Part shown: positions 43,920-64,000 of the stretch, piece by piece | Numbering within the stretch: the first letter of the stretch is position 1 | How the letters are laid out: every line of letters starts with the position of its first letter | Assembly (NCBI RefSeq): GCF_001625215.2 | Contig: NC_030383.2 | Span: 57,960,949-58,024,948 of the forward strand | Source: Daucus carota subsp. sativus | Lineage: Eukaryota > Streptophyta > Magnoliopsida > Apiales > Apiaceae | Direction of reading: 5' to 3' | DNA length: 64,000 bases | Translations under genes and position numbers: made by a program | The notes under the pieces: generated by a model | Databases searched by the model: none | What the model was told of the DNA's origin: nothing | The model's input: only the letters and a program-made list of their open reading frames with translations

Positions 43920-46900
43920 ATGCCACCAGAGAATTTGAGATCAATTGCATACAGATCATTTGTCACTTGCGATGATCCCAAAGGAGTTGTGAATTGCGGG
44001 ATTAGAAGGCACAAGAGTTCTAAAAAATTGGAGGAGAAGCTTGAGCAACCAAAAATGCTGAAGAAGGTAAATTCTACATTGCGCTATGAAGAGAAGAAAG
44101 AGGTGGTTTCTAAAGGGGGAATGGAAGAGTCACATCGTTCATCGTCCTTTCAGTTAATGGAGGTATCCAGGGGAGCTCAAAAGCTGAACCAAGTTATAGA
44201 TTCGTGGTCTAGGCGTGCAAGCTTTGATGGGGGGTCTAAAGATTATGCAAAAGACTTGTTGTTGGGTGCTCTTGATCTGCAAGATTCTCTAGCCATGCTT
44301 GGTGAATTGCAAGAAGCTTCACAGTATAGGACAAATTTGAAGAAAAAGGAGAAGGAAAAGCCTTGTGTAAGTAAAGTTGATGAAGTGGGAATTGCAAGAA
44401 CTAGTTCTGACAGATATGGAAATCCAAAGTATCAAAATCCAAGACCTTCTGGCGATGGGTCTTCGAGGGATTGTTACGATGAGCTCCGGGAAGTTATCAG
44501 GGACAGCCTTGCTAGACAAAATTTGTTGCCAACTCAGTCATCCAGAGAGAGTGCTAGACAGAATTTGTCGACACCTCAGTCTTTTAGAGAGAATGCTTAT
44601 TTTGACAGAAAGAAAATGAACTCATATGGCGATATACCCTCTACTAGTTCATCAAGCATATCTTCAATGACTTACTCTCATGATTTTGCTTCTTCTGTAA
44701 GTACTAGTTCATCGAAGATTCCAGAGGGGAAGCCAAGGACCTCAAATTTGGTTGCAAAGCTTATGGGTTTGGAAGATATTTCATCAAAACCTTTACAGCC
44801 TGCCTTGCAAAAGCATTTGCAGAGAGAAAGTGTTTTGAGTCAGACACCTATCTTTGATGTTGATATGAATAAGGAAAGGAAACCTCAGTTTGTTGGTCAA
44901 AAGATGGACAGGTCTATGACACTGGAAGAAATCATCGATAATATGCAGTTCCAAGGACTTCTAAAACACAATCAGCATCAGGCATATCATCAAAACACTT
45001 CCTTTAAAGAAAGAAGAGTAAGCTATGATGCCTCGCCTATTGTGTTAATTAAACCTACATATCCAGGTGTAGAAGTCAAAAAGCACTCTCCACATAGATT
45101 CATCCCTGATGAAGCAGCTTTGAACTCTGAGATAAAGCAGAGATTCTGGAAAACAGAAGAGGAGATTACCTCTAAAATTAAGGAGTATCCTAGAAGGCCT
45201 TCGAACTCTAATGAATCACGCAGAAAGTTGCACTCGGGAGATTCTGTAGTAAAAAAGTTGTCCCCAGAAAAAGGAGCTAAGACAAGTAGAAATGTACTAG
45301 CAAAGCCACGAGATGTAGAAGTCATTAGCGAGAAAAAAGTGTCTTCAAATAAGATAAATGCATCTGTGCCTATCAGTCCTTCACCGCCAAAGGAGATAGT
45401 TGTGAAGAAAATTGACAAGATCCGTAAGGCTACAAGTAAAAAGAAACTGCCCGAGATTGAAGATGTGATATCTAAAAGTGTTCCTGAAAGTCATGGGCAT
45501 GACAGTGTTCCTACTATGAAACTAAGAAAGTCTGAAACTGGATCTAGCAATTTGAGCAAAAATTCTGGTACTCAGAGGAAAGGATCAGGTCTCAATTCCC
45601 CAATAAAGCACACAAAATCAACATCGTCTTGTGGTGATAGTGTTCAGAAAAGGACTGTGAAGAACAGTAAGCCAGTAAAGGAGCCAGTAACTGCTAACAG
45701 AAGTATTCCTGTAAGTTTTAATCATTTCATTCAGCAAACTACTCTGTTTTCTTTTCTTTGTTCATGCATTCATATATACTTCCACAAAATTTATACAATA
45801 AGCATGGGAGTAATAAGTTGATGTCAGAAATAATTTGTTTATAATGTTGAACAGAAAGCTGAAAAGTTGCAAAAATCAATGCAGGTTCCAAGCATAGTAC
45901 ACAATGATGACAATAATATGGCTCACATAAAAGAGAAGTTGAGTTCAAAGATGGTAGACAGTGAACCAGATGTGCAACTTGTTCTTGAAGAAGAGATGGA
46001 TGATTCTGAAATTCCTAAAAAAGGTGAGAAACATATTTAGCCTCAATTGAATATGGTTAATTGTGTATTGAGCATATCTCTATTGAGAGGTATGTGCATT
46101 ACTTTTGCAGAATGACAGGTCAACTAGTACTCAAATGTTCTCTACATAATTTGGTGAGATGTTAGATTGAGTGCACAATAATGAGAGGTTAAAAAAAATT
46201 CCTGTAGATGGCTCCTTGAAATCTTTAACCAATCTTTCTCCTACTCCATTATCCTATAAATGAGAACTTGTAGTGGTGACAATCCTTGCTTAATAGTCCA
46301 ATATACGAGCATAACAGTTTGCTTTTTGATTTTAAGTTATTTAAAAAAAATCGATAGTCTTTGAGGTCATTTCTTATATATAACAGCAAGATTTGCAACA
46401 ACATATAAGCTGTCAAATTGCCTTTAAATGCGTTTTACACCATCGATATATATCATCTTTTTCCGTATGAGAAATCCTTTTCAGTAGGAGAATACTTCAG
46501 AATATTTAGTAGGGGAATGATAATTGTAGTAAAAAAGCTTTCAAGTGTACGCCTTCCTTGCAATAGTTTGTGACACCTTTACTCTTTGTTTCTTTGCAGA
46601 AAACTGTGATAGCAACCTCGATAAATTTTGTGAAGACTCAGCGCATCCCACCACACTGCTTTGTGAAGATTCGGCGCATCCCACCCTCCTTGAAAATGGC
46701 ACAGATTCAGCGCATCCCACCCAGCTTATAAATGGCACAATACGTCATGACGAGGCACCGGAACAGAGCAAGCATGACTCGAAGGAAAGCGATGTTTTCC
46801 AACCAGAAACCACTAAAGCAACTCCAGAAACTCTCCAACTGGTAGAGGAGCCCTCTGAGAATTTTGATGCATCTCAACAAATAGTCTCATCAACATTGAC

Positions 46901-47306
46901 CGGCGTATATGATAGTGCACCACTAGATTCCAAACTCTTAGTGGACTATGCAAGTGAACTACTGGAGATCAAAAACCACAAACTACTCATGAACCCATTT
47001 CTAAATCTAGCCAATGATTCAAGACTCTGCATGTCAAACAATAACCTATTGGAGGAAGCTCGTATCGGGATGGAGAACCTAAGGAGCTACGGTCAACCTG
47101 GGTTAAACAGTGCTCCTGCTTCAGATATCGTATTTTCGGTGCTTGAAAGAGATTTGCGGTGCAAGGGAGTTGCTGCTGACGGGCCATGGAACTTGGGTTG
47201 GAGGGAGGGGTTTACTAACAACCAAGTTGAGCAAATAGTTAGTGACTTGGAAAAGCTAGTATTTAGGGAGTTGATTGATGAGGTTCTTGCAGATTCTGTT
47301 GTCTAA
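43920..47306 (+). CDS. TRM-like protein with DUF3741-associated motif and DUF4378 domain
   Basis: Three coding exons, 43920-45710, 45855-46023 and 46600-47306, in phase, give 888 codons. The N-terminus MPPENLRSIAYRSFVTCDDP and SSSFQLMEVSRGAQKLNQVIDSW region are typical of one plant-specific subgroup. The VAKLMGLED motif (about residue 277) is the DUF3741-associated element found in LONGIFOLIA/TRM proteins. The C-terminus (LLEIKNHKLLMNPFLN ... GWREGFTNNQVEQIVSDLEKLVFRELIDEVLADSV) is DUF4378. Related proteins bind the TON1-PP2A complex or microtubules and influence cell shape; the role here is inferred from family only. The middle is Ser/Lys-rich and probably disordered. Odd: exon 3 starts with three near-identical copies of EDSAHPT(T/L)L. 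At least one leader exon lies upstream, as an acceptor precedes the ATG. Confidence 0.9.
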
Positions 47307-48320
47307 CTAACTCATCATTTTACTTTGTCATGTACATTTATTATAAAAATCTTAGTCTATACAAAAGGTAAGCTTGTGTAAGCTATGAAATCTGATATGA
47401 TAACTACCTATGAAATTTGACTGTCCAGAAACCTCAGAGAGCCTGCAACAAGAGTGTCTTCAATAAGTATAAATATGAAGCACTAAAACTACCACTTGCT
47501 GATTAAAGCTGTCAAATTGTGAATATCATGTATTTATTGAAAGTAGGGAAATGATGCAAAGATGTGAATAATAGTGTGATGCATACTAATAAAACAAAAA
47601 TCATGTTGGAACAATGGCACTTCATGAAGTCAGTTTTTTTTTTTTAAATTTTCTTTACTTTTTTTAATAGCAAAAATGGAAATGTCATTATTACATTAAA
47701 CTATATAAGAATACATGTAACAATTGTTACAAGCATCCAACATGTGTTGTCCTGTACTCTACTCTTACAACTAAGCAAAAAGGTTGGCTGGCAAAAACTA
47801 TGTAACTGGTGTCAAGCTGTCTACTGACAGCAAATTATCTAATTAGTTCTATGTCAATATTTTATTTTCTAAACAAATAAATTTGAAAGCAATAATTTCA
47901 TGCTTATATGAATTTTAGTTTAATATATACAGTTTTACACATTCGACGTGGTATTTATATCATAAATTTAATATCACTTAAATATATAAATATATAATGA
48001 AAAAAGACGTGTTCGAACTTTGAAGTTTGAGCAACTAGTCAAGACTCAAGAGGTTCATAATTTATAATTGACCGACAAATATTTAAATTTTAAAATTTTG
48101 CAATTAAAATAATAAAATTCAAACTGGCAAAGATTGAAATAAACGGAGGGTTTGGACTTTTCAGCCTTCATAATATTTATAGAATAAAATTGGGGACATT
48201 TTCATGCCACTATCTTTCTAACGACTTCCAGTGATCTACATAATTTGAGAGAGAGATTGAGAGAGAGGGAGAGAGATTTTGAGTAAAGTTGTGTGTTTAA
48301 TGTGTGATGCTTATACTACG
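47307..48320. other. spacer between TRM-like and LIKE-COV genes
   Basis: 3' flank of the TRM gene, an AT-rich middle, then the leader of the next gene with GA-rich repeats (about 48247-48281). No other gene seen. Confidence 0.55.
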
Positions 48321-51300
48321 ATGACGAGAGTAGAGAGAGATCGAGAACTTTTGATACCAGGCGCCGGCGATTCATCTACTTCCGGCGACGATGACGCCAG
48401 CGTCTCTCCCAAGCCTTCTTCTTCCTCTTCCGCTTCGTCCTCTCACTCCTCCGGCCGCGAGGTCTCTCTCTCTCTCTCCCCCTCTCCCCCTTCCCCCTCC
48501 CTCCCTTCTCTCTCTCAATTCGTATATGAAATTCATTTTCATTGATTATCACTTGTATGCCTAATTTATATAATAATTGATCTCTTCATGTTTCTATTTT
48601 GCTTTATTGTTTCTAATTTCAGTTGATTGGAATTGCGTGTTCATCTGTTTAGGCTATAATTGATATTTGGAAGTGTCAATACGGAACTTAGTTAATACAC
48701 GGTATAGTAGAAGATATGGTGTAGCCTTGAAGTCATTACCGAAGGTTATAGTGTAGCCTTGTAGTTATTACTGAAGGTTGCCGTGTTAGTAATAGTTTTG
48801 TTCGGGATTTTACTTGTTCGGTGCTGTCCAAAGAATGTTGTATTAATACTGTGAGTCTGTGATTGTAAATGCTATTGAACTTTTGAGTAGCTATGTTAGT
48901 CTAAAGTGGTTTTTAACATGAAGGTAATTATGAGCACTTAGTTTTACATCTTTAATTTCCGCGAGTTATATGACTTCTGTGGAAATTAGTACTATTCTGA
49001 TTTATTTTTGTTTTGGTGATAAGATTGTGAATTATTTTGAATTCCTTGCGAAGAAAGGATTACTATTTATTCTACATTTTTGTTTGCGGAATTTTGAACC
49101 GAAACTAATTTGTTTCATTGGTCCTGTGTTGGTGTTTCTGGTTAAGTATCACCAAGTTTATTGTTTGAATGACTTTGTTCAGTCTGGTCTATTAAATCTA
49201 TCTTATTTGATCACCTAAAGTTGGATGATATGTCATGAGCAGTATTAAACCTATATTTTTCTAATGTTCTACGTGGACACCAACATATACATGTTAGATT
49301 TGTTTCCAAAAATCTAACTTGATAAATTTTGACTTCTGCAAAAAGGCTCTGTGTCATTCAGTCTCGATACATTACCCTATAGATTAATCATTGCAGTGTA
49401 GCAAGTACCTATCTAGGAAAGTTCAATTGTGAATATGATCTCATATCCTGCAAAAGTAGACTTTGATAAAATCATCTTTATTTTTAGCTGAACTCCATGT
49501 CATAGTTAGAAGTAAGATTCATGTCTGTTGAAGAAACTTTACTAAAATATTATTGCATTTTTTGTGTGGCTTATCTATTACAATACATTAATAAGATGAT
49601 TCTCTTTTGTGTACGTATCCTAATTTCTTTTCATTAGAAAGTTACACTTTATTTCTCTCTGCAGACATTTTATAAAGTTGTTAGGAGCTGGGCTTCAAAA
49701 AAGTTCATGACTGGATGGTAAGTAAGCTTTTGTATTCATCCTCTCTTATTCTTTTCACTTTCATGCATTCACTTAAATGCTTAATATAGATACATGGTTT
49801 GATATTCTGGTATGCATTTTATGGTGTCTTCCAGGACTAAAGATTGCTCATACAAAATTTTTTGCACAACACAAGTTCTTTAAGTCTTTGTCTCATGTTT
49901 TTGAGTAGACTATTATTTGTGTTGAAGCTATGTTTATCAGACTATTGACATAGAATTGATGACACTGCTAATATTCTTCTGATAATTAAATGTTTGCGTT
50001 GAAGTAAACTTAAGTAGTTTTTAACTTTTGAATACCTTACTTGATCGAGACCAGCATAAAAGTAATTGTATAGGTTGTGTTGTTAGACTGAATTTTACTA
50101 TTAAAACAAGAAACTGAAATCAAACATTAAGTTAGATGAAGGGTCTGCCATGTTTGGTGCGTACTTTACTAAATTTGGAAGTTTCTTACGAAGTTAAGTT
50201 GGCATGTTCAATTGATATCTTCATGATGGTATTTATTTAAAAGAGTATTGACAATGTGGTTTTTTTTGTTGCTAAAGAGACAATGTGGTTTTTAAATGCA
50301 CATGATCAGGATTCGTACATTTCTAAGCTGTAAGTGGAGCATACCAAACATTATTTTAAATTGCTGATGATGTTATGTACTAGAAGGATACTCACAGGTC
50401 TAGTTCTTTCTAATATCAAGCTTATCAGATGTGGTAATAATTTTTAAGATATAGTGCCCATACATTGCAGTCCATGTAGATATTTCCTTATGCTGCTATA
50501 ATTGGAACCCTTCATTGATTAAAGAAAGGACAAAAATAGATGACTTAGTGCCTGAAATGTCAATTTTCTTCCTAATCTATTCATATGCTTATATAAATAT
50601 TTAAGGAACTGCCTTTTAATGTATATACAATGTCTTAGATGTCGAAAAAAAAAATAGAGATATTATATGCTTTAGTTGTATATAAAATTTGAGCAGCATG
50701 TCACGTATTTAAGGTTTCAAAGTTTTGTAAATTTTATCTGTACTGGTTCCTTCGCTGTTAAACTGTTATAAAGTTGACCACATTGACTTCTTCTGCAGTG
50801 TTATCTTGATGCCCATAGCAATTACCTTCTATATAACATGGTGGTTTATACACTTTGTTGATGGTTTCTTCTCTCCTATCTATGCACATCTAGGAATTGA
50901 TATTTTTGGTAAGTGTCCACAATCCCTTTTCTCCTTTTCAGGAAATTTATGTCAAATATATTTTGGTGAAACTAGTGGTTTTTTTTTATGTATGTGCTCT
51001 TAGTTTATGCAATTTGCTTATACTGGTGATTGTTGGTATATTTAAAGAAATCGAATTATTCCTATTTGGCTAAGGTTTCTACTTTCTTTTACTTCTTGTT
51101 CAGGTCTTGGCTTCATAACTTCCATCACGTTTATATTCTTGGTTGGGGTTTTTATGTCATCATGGTTAGGGGCATCTGTATTGAGCCTTGGGGAATGGTT
51201 TATCAAGCGAATGCCATTTGTTCGTCACATTTACAGTGCTTCGAAGCAGATTAGTTCAGCCATATCACCAGGTGTGTATAAATTAGGTTTGAATTTGTGC

Positions 51301-53105
51301 TTCTTGGTCACAGAAATAATGGTCATAACTGTTCTTGTTTTAAAAATAACAGATCAAAACTCACAAGCCTTCAAGGAAGTTGCCATTATACGGCATCCTC
51401 GTATTGGTGAATATGCATTTGGCTTCATCACTTCATCATTCGTTCTCCAGGTCCACCAATATTTAATATCTGTATTTCTCATAAAAAACAAATATAAATA
51501 GTATTGTATCTCTCTTTGACCTTTTCCAGTTTTCCTTGAACTGTCAGTAGTTCCAGAAGGACCTGGCTAAAATAATAGAATCTGGATTAAACATTCTCTT
51601 ATTTTGATAACCACAAGGACAGGAAATCTGGCATAGGATATTGCTCGTTACAACTTACAATTCACCATATTATGAATTACACCAATAAAGTTGTCTGCTT
51701 ATATCCCAGATGTGCTCTTTAAGTATGATGTCAAAACTCGATAGAATCAAGTTTAATCCCCTGATGTAAATTTTTAAGTACCGGAGATCAGAAACTAGGA
51801 CTATTCAAGTTCATGCTTTACTCCTCCAGACTGCAGATAGATATTACTGAACAAAATTATAAGATGCAGCTTAATGCTGCTTGTCTTCTGTATTTCAGCT
51901 TACAGCATAACTACTTAAAAGTTGTTTTATTTCAGTTTTTAGTAGGATGCATTACTTTAATTGTAGTACTGTCCAGTGAGTGTTTAAAAATGGATATGAG
52001 TTCTACCTATTGCTTCTCCATATTATACTAAGAGAGAGAGTAGCAGTCTAGCAGAGCTGGATGTCTATTTCTTACTTGTCATCTGATTCCCTGAATCCTT
52101 ATATGAGTATATGACTATGCCTAACTTGTTGCTCAGGTTGTGTTATTTTTAATTAGCACTAACACAACTTATGGGAGACTATGGGAGACCTTAGGTTACT
52201 TTATGTCCAAAAAGGTTTCTTCAGTGTCTAAAAAGAGGTGTCAAATTTTGTTTGCTTCTGTAGTATGATGTTAAATGAGCAACAAGCATTTACAAGTATT
52301 TAAGCAGTAACTAATTTTATGTCGATTTGCTTCTTTACATGGGTGGTGTTTTCTTTTACATTTAAATTGGCTCATCTCTTGTCTATCATCTTATCTTTCA
52401 GAGTTACTCGGGGGAGGAGGAACTGCTTTGCGTATACGTGCCTACCAACCACCTTTATATCGGTGATATATTCATGGTCAATGCCAACGATGTCATAAGA
52501 CCAAACCTGTCAGTAAGAGAAGGAATTGGTAAGTCCTAATTGACTGCTTGAACTCGTTTACAATGAAACTTACATAAACTTTTCCTCAGACACTTATGAA
52601 AACTACTTGGGATACTCTCAGTTTCTATAATAAATATTGATTTGCATGAAATGGGACCTCTGGCTTCCTGGATAGAGTTACTGTAATCAAGTACCTATCT
52701 TATCTCTTGTCCATCTCTTTATGAACAGTTGATAAAAGCCAACTTGGCCTGCTTAAATGTGTGTATATCTCACGTTTATAGGAAATTTATTTGGTTTATA
52801 TCATGTTAATACGGATCATGTAGTTTGCTATCCGCAGGGGAAGTGAGATGAAATCTTTAATATCTCCGTGTTTCGCTTTTGTTTGTGCTCATTAATTATC
52901 AGAAAATAAACTGGAGGAAACTCAAAGAGGGTGAAATGAGAAAAAAAAAAAATTATTAAATTTTTGTAGATTTATCAGCATGACAAATTGTTCTTTTGAC
53001 CGTGCAGAAATTGTAGTATCTGGAGGGATGTCAATGCCACAGACTCTAGCAACACTGGATTTGAGGACAGTTCATGTGGATAGAGGTAGAAGTGATAGAA
53101 CCTGA
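48321..53105 (+). CDS. LCV: LIKE-COV (COV1 family, DUF502) membrane protein
   Basis: Seven exons, 48321-48461, 49665-49717, 50799-50908, 51104-51271, 51353-51450, 52402-52528 and 53008-53105, have GT-AG borders and matching phases, giving 264 codons as usual for the family. The start MTRVERDRELLIP fits family N-termini better than the upstream in-frame ATG at 48279. After a Ser-rich tail come two membrane helices (CVILMPIAITFYITWWFIHFV and the FITSITFIFLVGVF segment). The conserved soluble part follows: GEWFIKRMPFVRHIYSASKQIS, KEVAIIRHPRIGEYAFGFIT, VYVPTNHLYIGD, RPNLSVREGIEIVVSGGMSMP. COV1 relatives restrict vascular differentiation in Arabidopsis stems and act in the trans-Golgi/vacuolar trafficking route; which paralogue this is cannot be told. 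The last nine residues (DRGRSDRT region) vary in the family. Confidence 0.94.
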
Positions 53106-54673
53106 TTGTGGAGAGGCATCAACTTCAGTAGAGTTCTGCATACCATGTGATCTGAAGAGAGATCTATTTGCGCCCATTTTTAACTTCTGTTTGTTTCTTG
53201 GAGATCACAGTAATCCCTTATCTAGCTCCTAGCTAGAGTTCTATGCAGCAAACAGGTCAAATGGTAGATGCGCATTACATCTGTAACATTGAGTGCCTGT
53301 ATAAAATGTAGGGAACTAGTGTTGACTTGTACTTATAATTTCAAAATGCAAGAGGTAATTTGATTTTGATCCTGGAGAATTTACTGACGTTTGATTTCAC
53401 TCATAATGAAACACATTTTGGTGATCTTTCTAGACGGGAGAACAGGTCTCCGTATTATTCTAGTTGTGAACTGGTGCATATGCAAGTTTTAGTGAAGTTA
53501 AAGAATTCTTTTAGTTGTGCACATTTGCACTGTAATGCTCTGCCTCGACTGCAAATTAGAGACTGGTATACAGTAGTGATTTCCTTTGTGTTCATTTTTA
53601 TTTTAAAATTGCCCAGTTTTGGCTGATACTATAGTTATCAATTGAGTTCTCTTTGCTCCAGTCAATTACTGTTGTAGTGTTCTTTTATTTTTTGATTGTT
53701 GTGTCCTCATAATTGTATCGAAATGCAATATGAAAGAGATTTTTTTTCTTTTGAGTGTCATCAAATCGAGAACGTGTACGGAAGAAGCTCCCAGATGTGT
53801 AAAATTTAGGTAATAAAACTGAAAATAATAAAATTTTGAATATTTAGGTAATAAATTTCAATATCAATTTAAAAACTAATAATAAACTTGTCTTATAAAT
53901 TTTTTCTTTTGTATTAAACTTGAAACCGGACCGACGCCCTTTTTTTTTCTTTTATTAAAGCATGTTGCATTTTTATATTTTATTTTAAAATCAAAATCGG
54001 GTGAAATTGGGTGTCCGGGCCGACACTCGTTCTGTTTCTTTATTAAAACAGGCTGCGCTATTTTTTTTATCGAGACATTTAAGTTTAGAATTTTGGGATT
54101 GAAGGTGTTCAGACCAACGACCGACACCAGGTTGCACTACTTTTTTATCGGGACATTTGAGTTTGAATATTGGGACTGAATATGTGACGACTGGTTCTCA
54201 GGCATAACGGTGATTTCACTTTGCTGAGCATTATAACAGCATTGCAGTTGAATATGATGCATTGCCTAGTATGAAACAAAATAGTTTATTTACTTGTAGA
54301 ACATATTATTTCTCTCTCTTTTTATGTTCTTGTTAGATTTTGCCCCAAAGCTATTTTCGTTCCATAAAACCAAAAAGAAGTAGACTAAAAACAAAGTCAA
54401 AGATAACTGGGGGAAAAGAACAAGAGATTTAAAAGAGTAGACGATCTTAACCTTTTTCTAAAAAAAGGAAAGAAACAACTAAATTAAGAGCAAGACCCCA
54501 AAATTTTCTCGACTTTCACATAAATTGATCAATGATACAATTACAATAATACAGCTCGACGAATTGATGAGCACAACAGCTGTAAATAATGTGTTCGGAA
54601 GCAGGGAAGAATTGAGTACAATATATGAGGAAATATAATTTATTAACAACAGACCCTAAAAATAGTCTTTATC
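53106..54673. other. spacer between converging LIKE-COV and signal peptidase genes
   Basis: Shared 3' flank of two convergent genes. At about 53925-54170 there are three degenerate ~90-bp units with CCGACGCC/CCGACACT/CCGACACC, poly-T, TTTATTAAA and ATCGGGACATTTGAGTTT motifs; their origin is unknown. No gene seen. Confidence 0.55.
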
Positions 54674-63190
<8,517 letters not shown>

Positions 63191-64000
63191 ACATCATACA
63201 TCTTTCCTTAGTTTCTGTGCACCCATACAAATTTGGATTCCTTTGCTTTTGCTTGGAGCAAAGAGTTCCACACTTCATTGTGGAAAGAACAGTGCCATAA
63301 ATAAACTAAGAACATTGCGAAATTAAAATAGATGATTATTTAGTACAACAGAAATTATTTGAATAGATGTTTAAATTTAAAAATTAGTATAAGCTAATTT
63401 TTAGAACAACTAATTTGTAAATAATTTTGTATGATAACAATTAAAATATATATATATACATATTATAAATTTTTATTATTTCACTCGTAAAAACTCATAA
63501 ATTGATTTTAATGTAGAATACTATCCAAATATACTAATTTCATATTCATAAATTTATTATATTAATTTATTTTTAATCATGTAAGTCATTATTTTAATAT
63601 TATCGGTTCCCCCAACAGTTGGAGTAAGATCATATTAATTTCATAAATTTTTATCAAATTTAGTGCAAGAACCACAGGTAATTCTATGAGTCTAGGCCCA
63701 ACTTTCCCACGCGTCTCGGCCCATCTTACTTGCTTTTCTCAAAAGTGGGTTTCTTTGAATGACCCAAACTAAATGAGTGGCCCAAAATTGACTGCACATA
63801 GCCAATAGGAGTAGCATATAATTGTCTGCGAATTTCTAAAAGTTGGATAATAGTTTGTGAAGCGCTACAAGAATCTAGCGAATAATCGAATTATTAAATG
63901 AATTTTTAATATTAGTTTTAAGTTATATATTTAATTTATTAATCTTATAAAATCAAATAACACACACATATATTTCACAAAAATAGGTATAGCTAATATC
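63191..64000. other. AT-rich right edge
   Basis: No gene, repeat boundary or RNA gene recognised. Confidence 0.5.

Noticed and set aside
51139-51501. Open frame around LIKE-COV exon 4 as an independent gene
   Set aside because: It is exon 4 and exon 5 read through the intron between them.
53360-53626. Open frame in the 3' flank of the LIKE-COV gene
   Set aside because: AT-rich, no family resemblance, probably 3' UTR or spacer.

Overview
This is a nuclear segment of a eudicot plant, probably an asterid judging by the type of retroelement. The evidence is intron-split genes for plant-specific families (type II peroxiredoxin, ABI-like SCAR/WAVE subunit, TRM-type DUF4378 protein, COV1-like membrane protein, plastid signal peptidase, PPR protein), two Ty1/copia LTR retrotransposons, several MITEs and AT-rich spacers. 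I saw no rRNA, tRNA gene or CRISPR array.

Left end (1-10.8 kb): most of one Sirevirus-type Ty1/copia element on the minus strand, cut by the left edge. From its 5' end (right to left) it has a 980-bp LTR with TGTTA/TAACA ends, an initiator-Met-tRNA primer binding site, a long gag with two zinc knuckles, an intact pol one frame away, and a third long ORF in the 'env' position. That ORF shows no signal peptide or membrane segment but does have basic nuclear-localisation-like patches. The 11-bp word CATCAGTTGAA is scattered through the LTR, the spacer and all three ORFs, and ORF3 holds an unusual number of perfect short hairpins.

12.0-13.3 kb: a three-exon type II peroxiredoxin whose only cysteine is the peroxidatic Cys51; residue 76, the usual second cysteine, is leucine.

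14.5-36.3 kb: a cluster of Cf-9-like LRR receptor-like proteins (RLPs), all on the plus strand. RLP1 is broken by a second Ty1/copia element with an intact gag-pol. RLP2 is intact. RLP3 carries a deletion and a GA-slippage frameshift. RLP4 is a relic. An eight-exon ABI-like (ABIL) gene sits between RLP3 and RLP4.

36.3-43.9 kb: a gene-poor spacer with two MULE-type MITEs (each with a perfect 9-bp target duplication), a Stowaway-like MITE, two of three copies of an unnamed MITE family, and a 53-bp direct repeat.

43.9-64 kb: single-copy housekeeping genes: TRM/DUF4378 protein (+), LIKE-COV protein (+), plastidic type I signal peptidase (-) and a PPR protein (-), then an AT-rich right edge. No pathway links these neighbours. 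The genomic contrast is between a fast-evolving receptor and transposon half and a conserved half.
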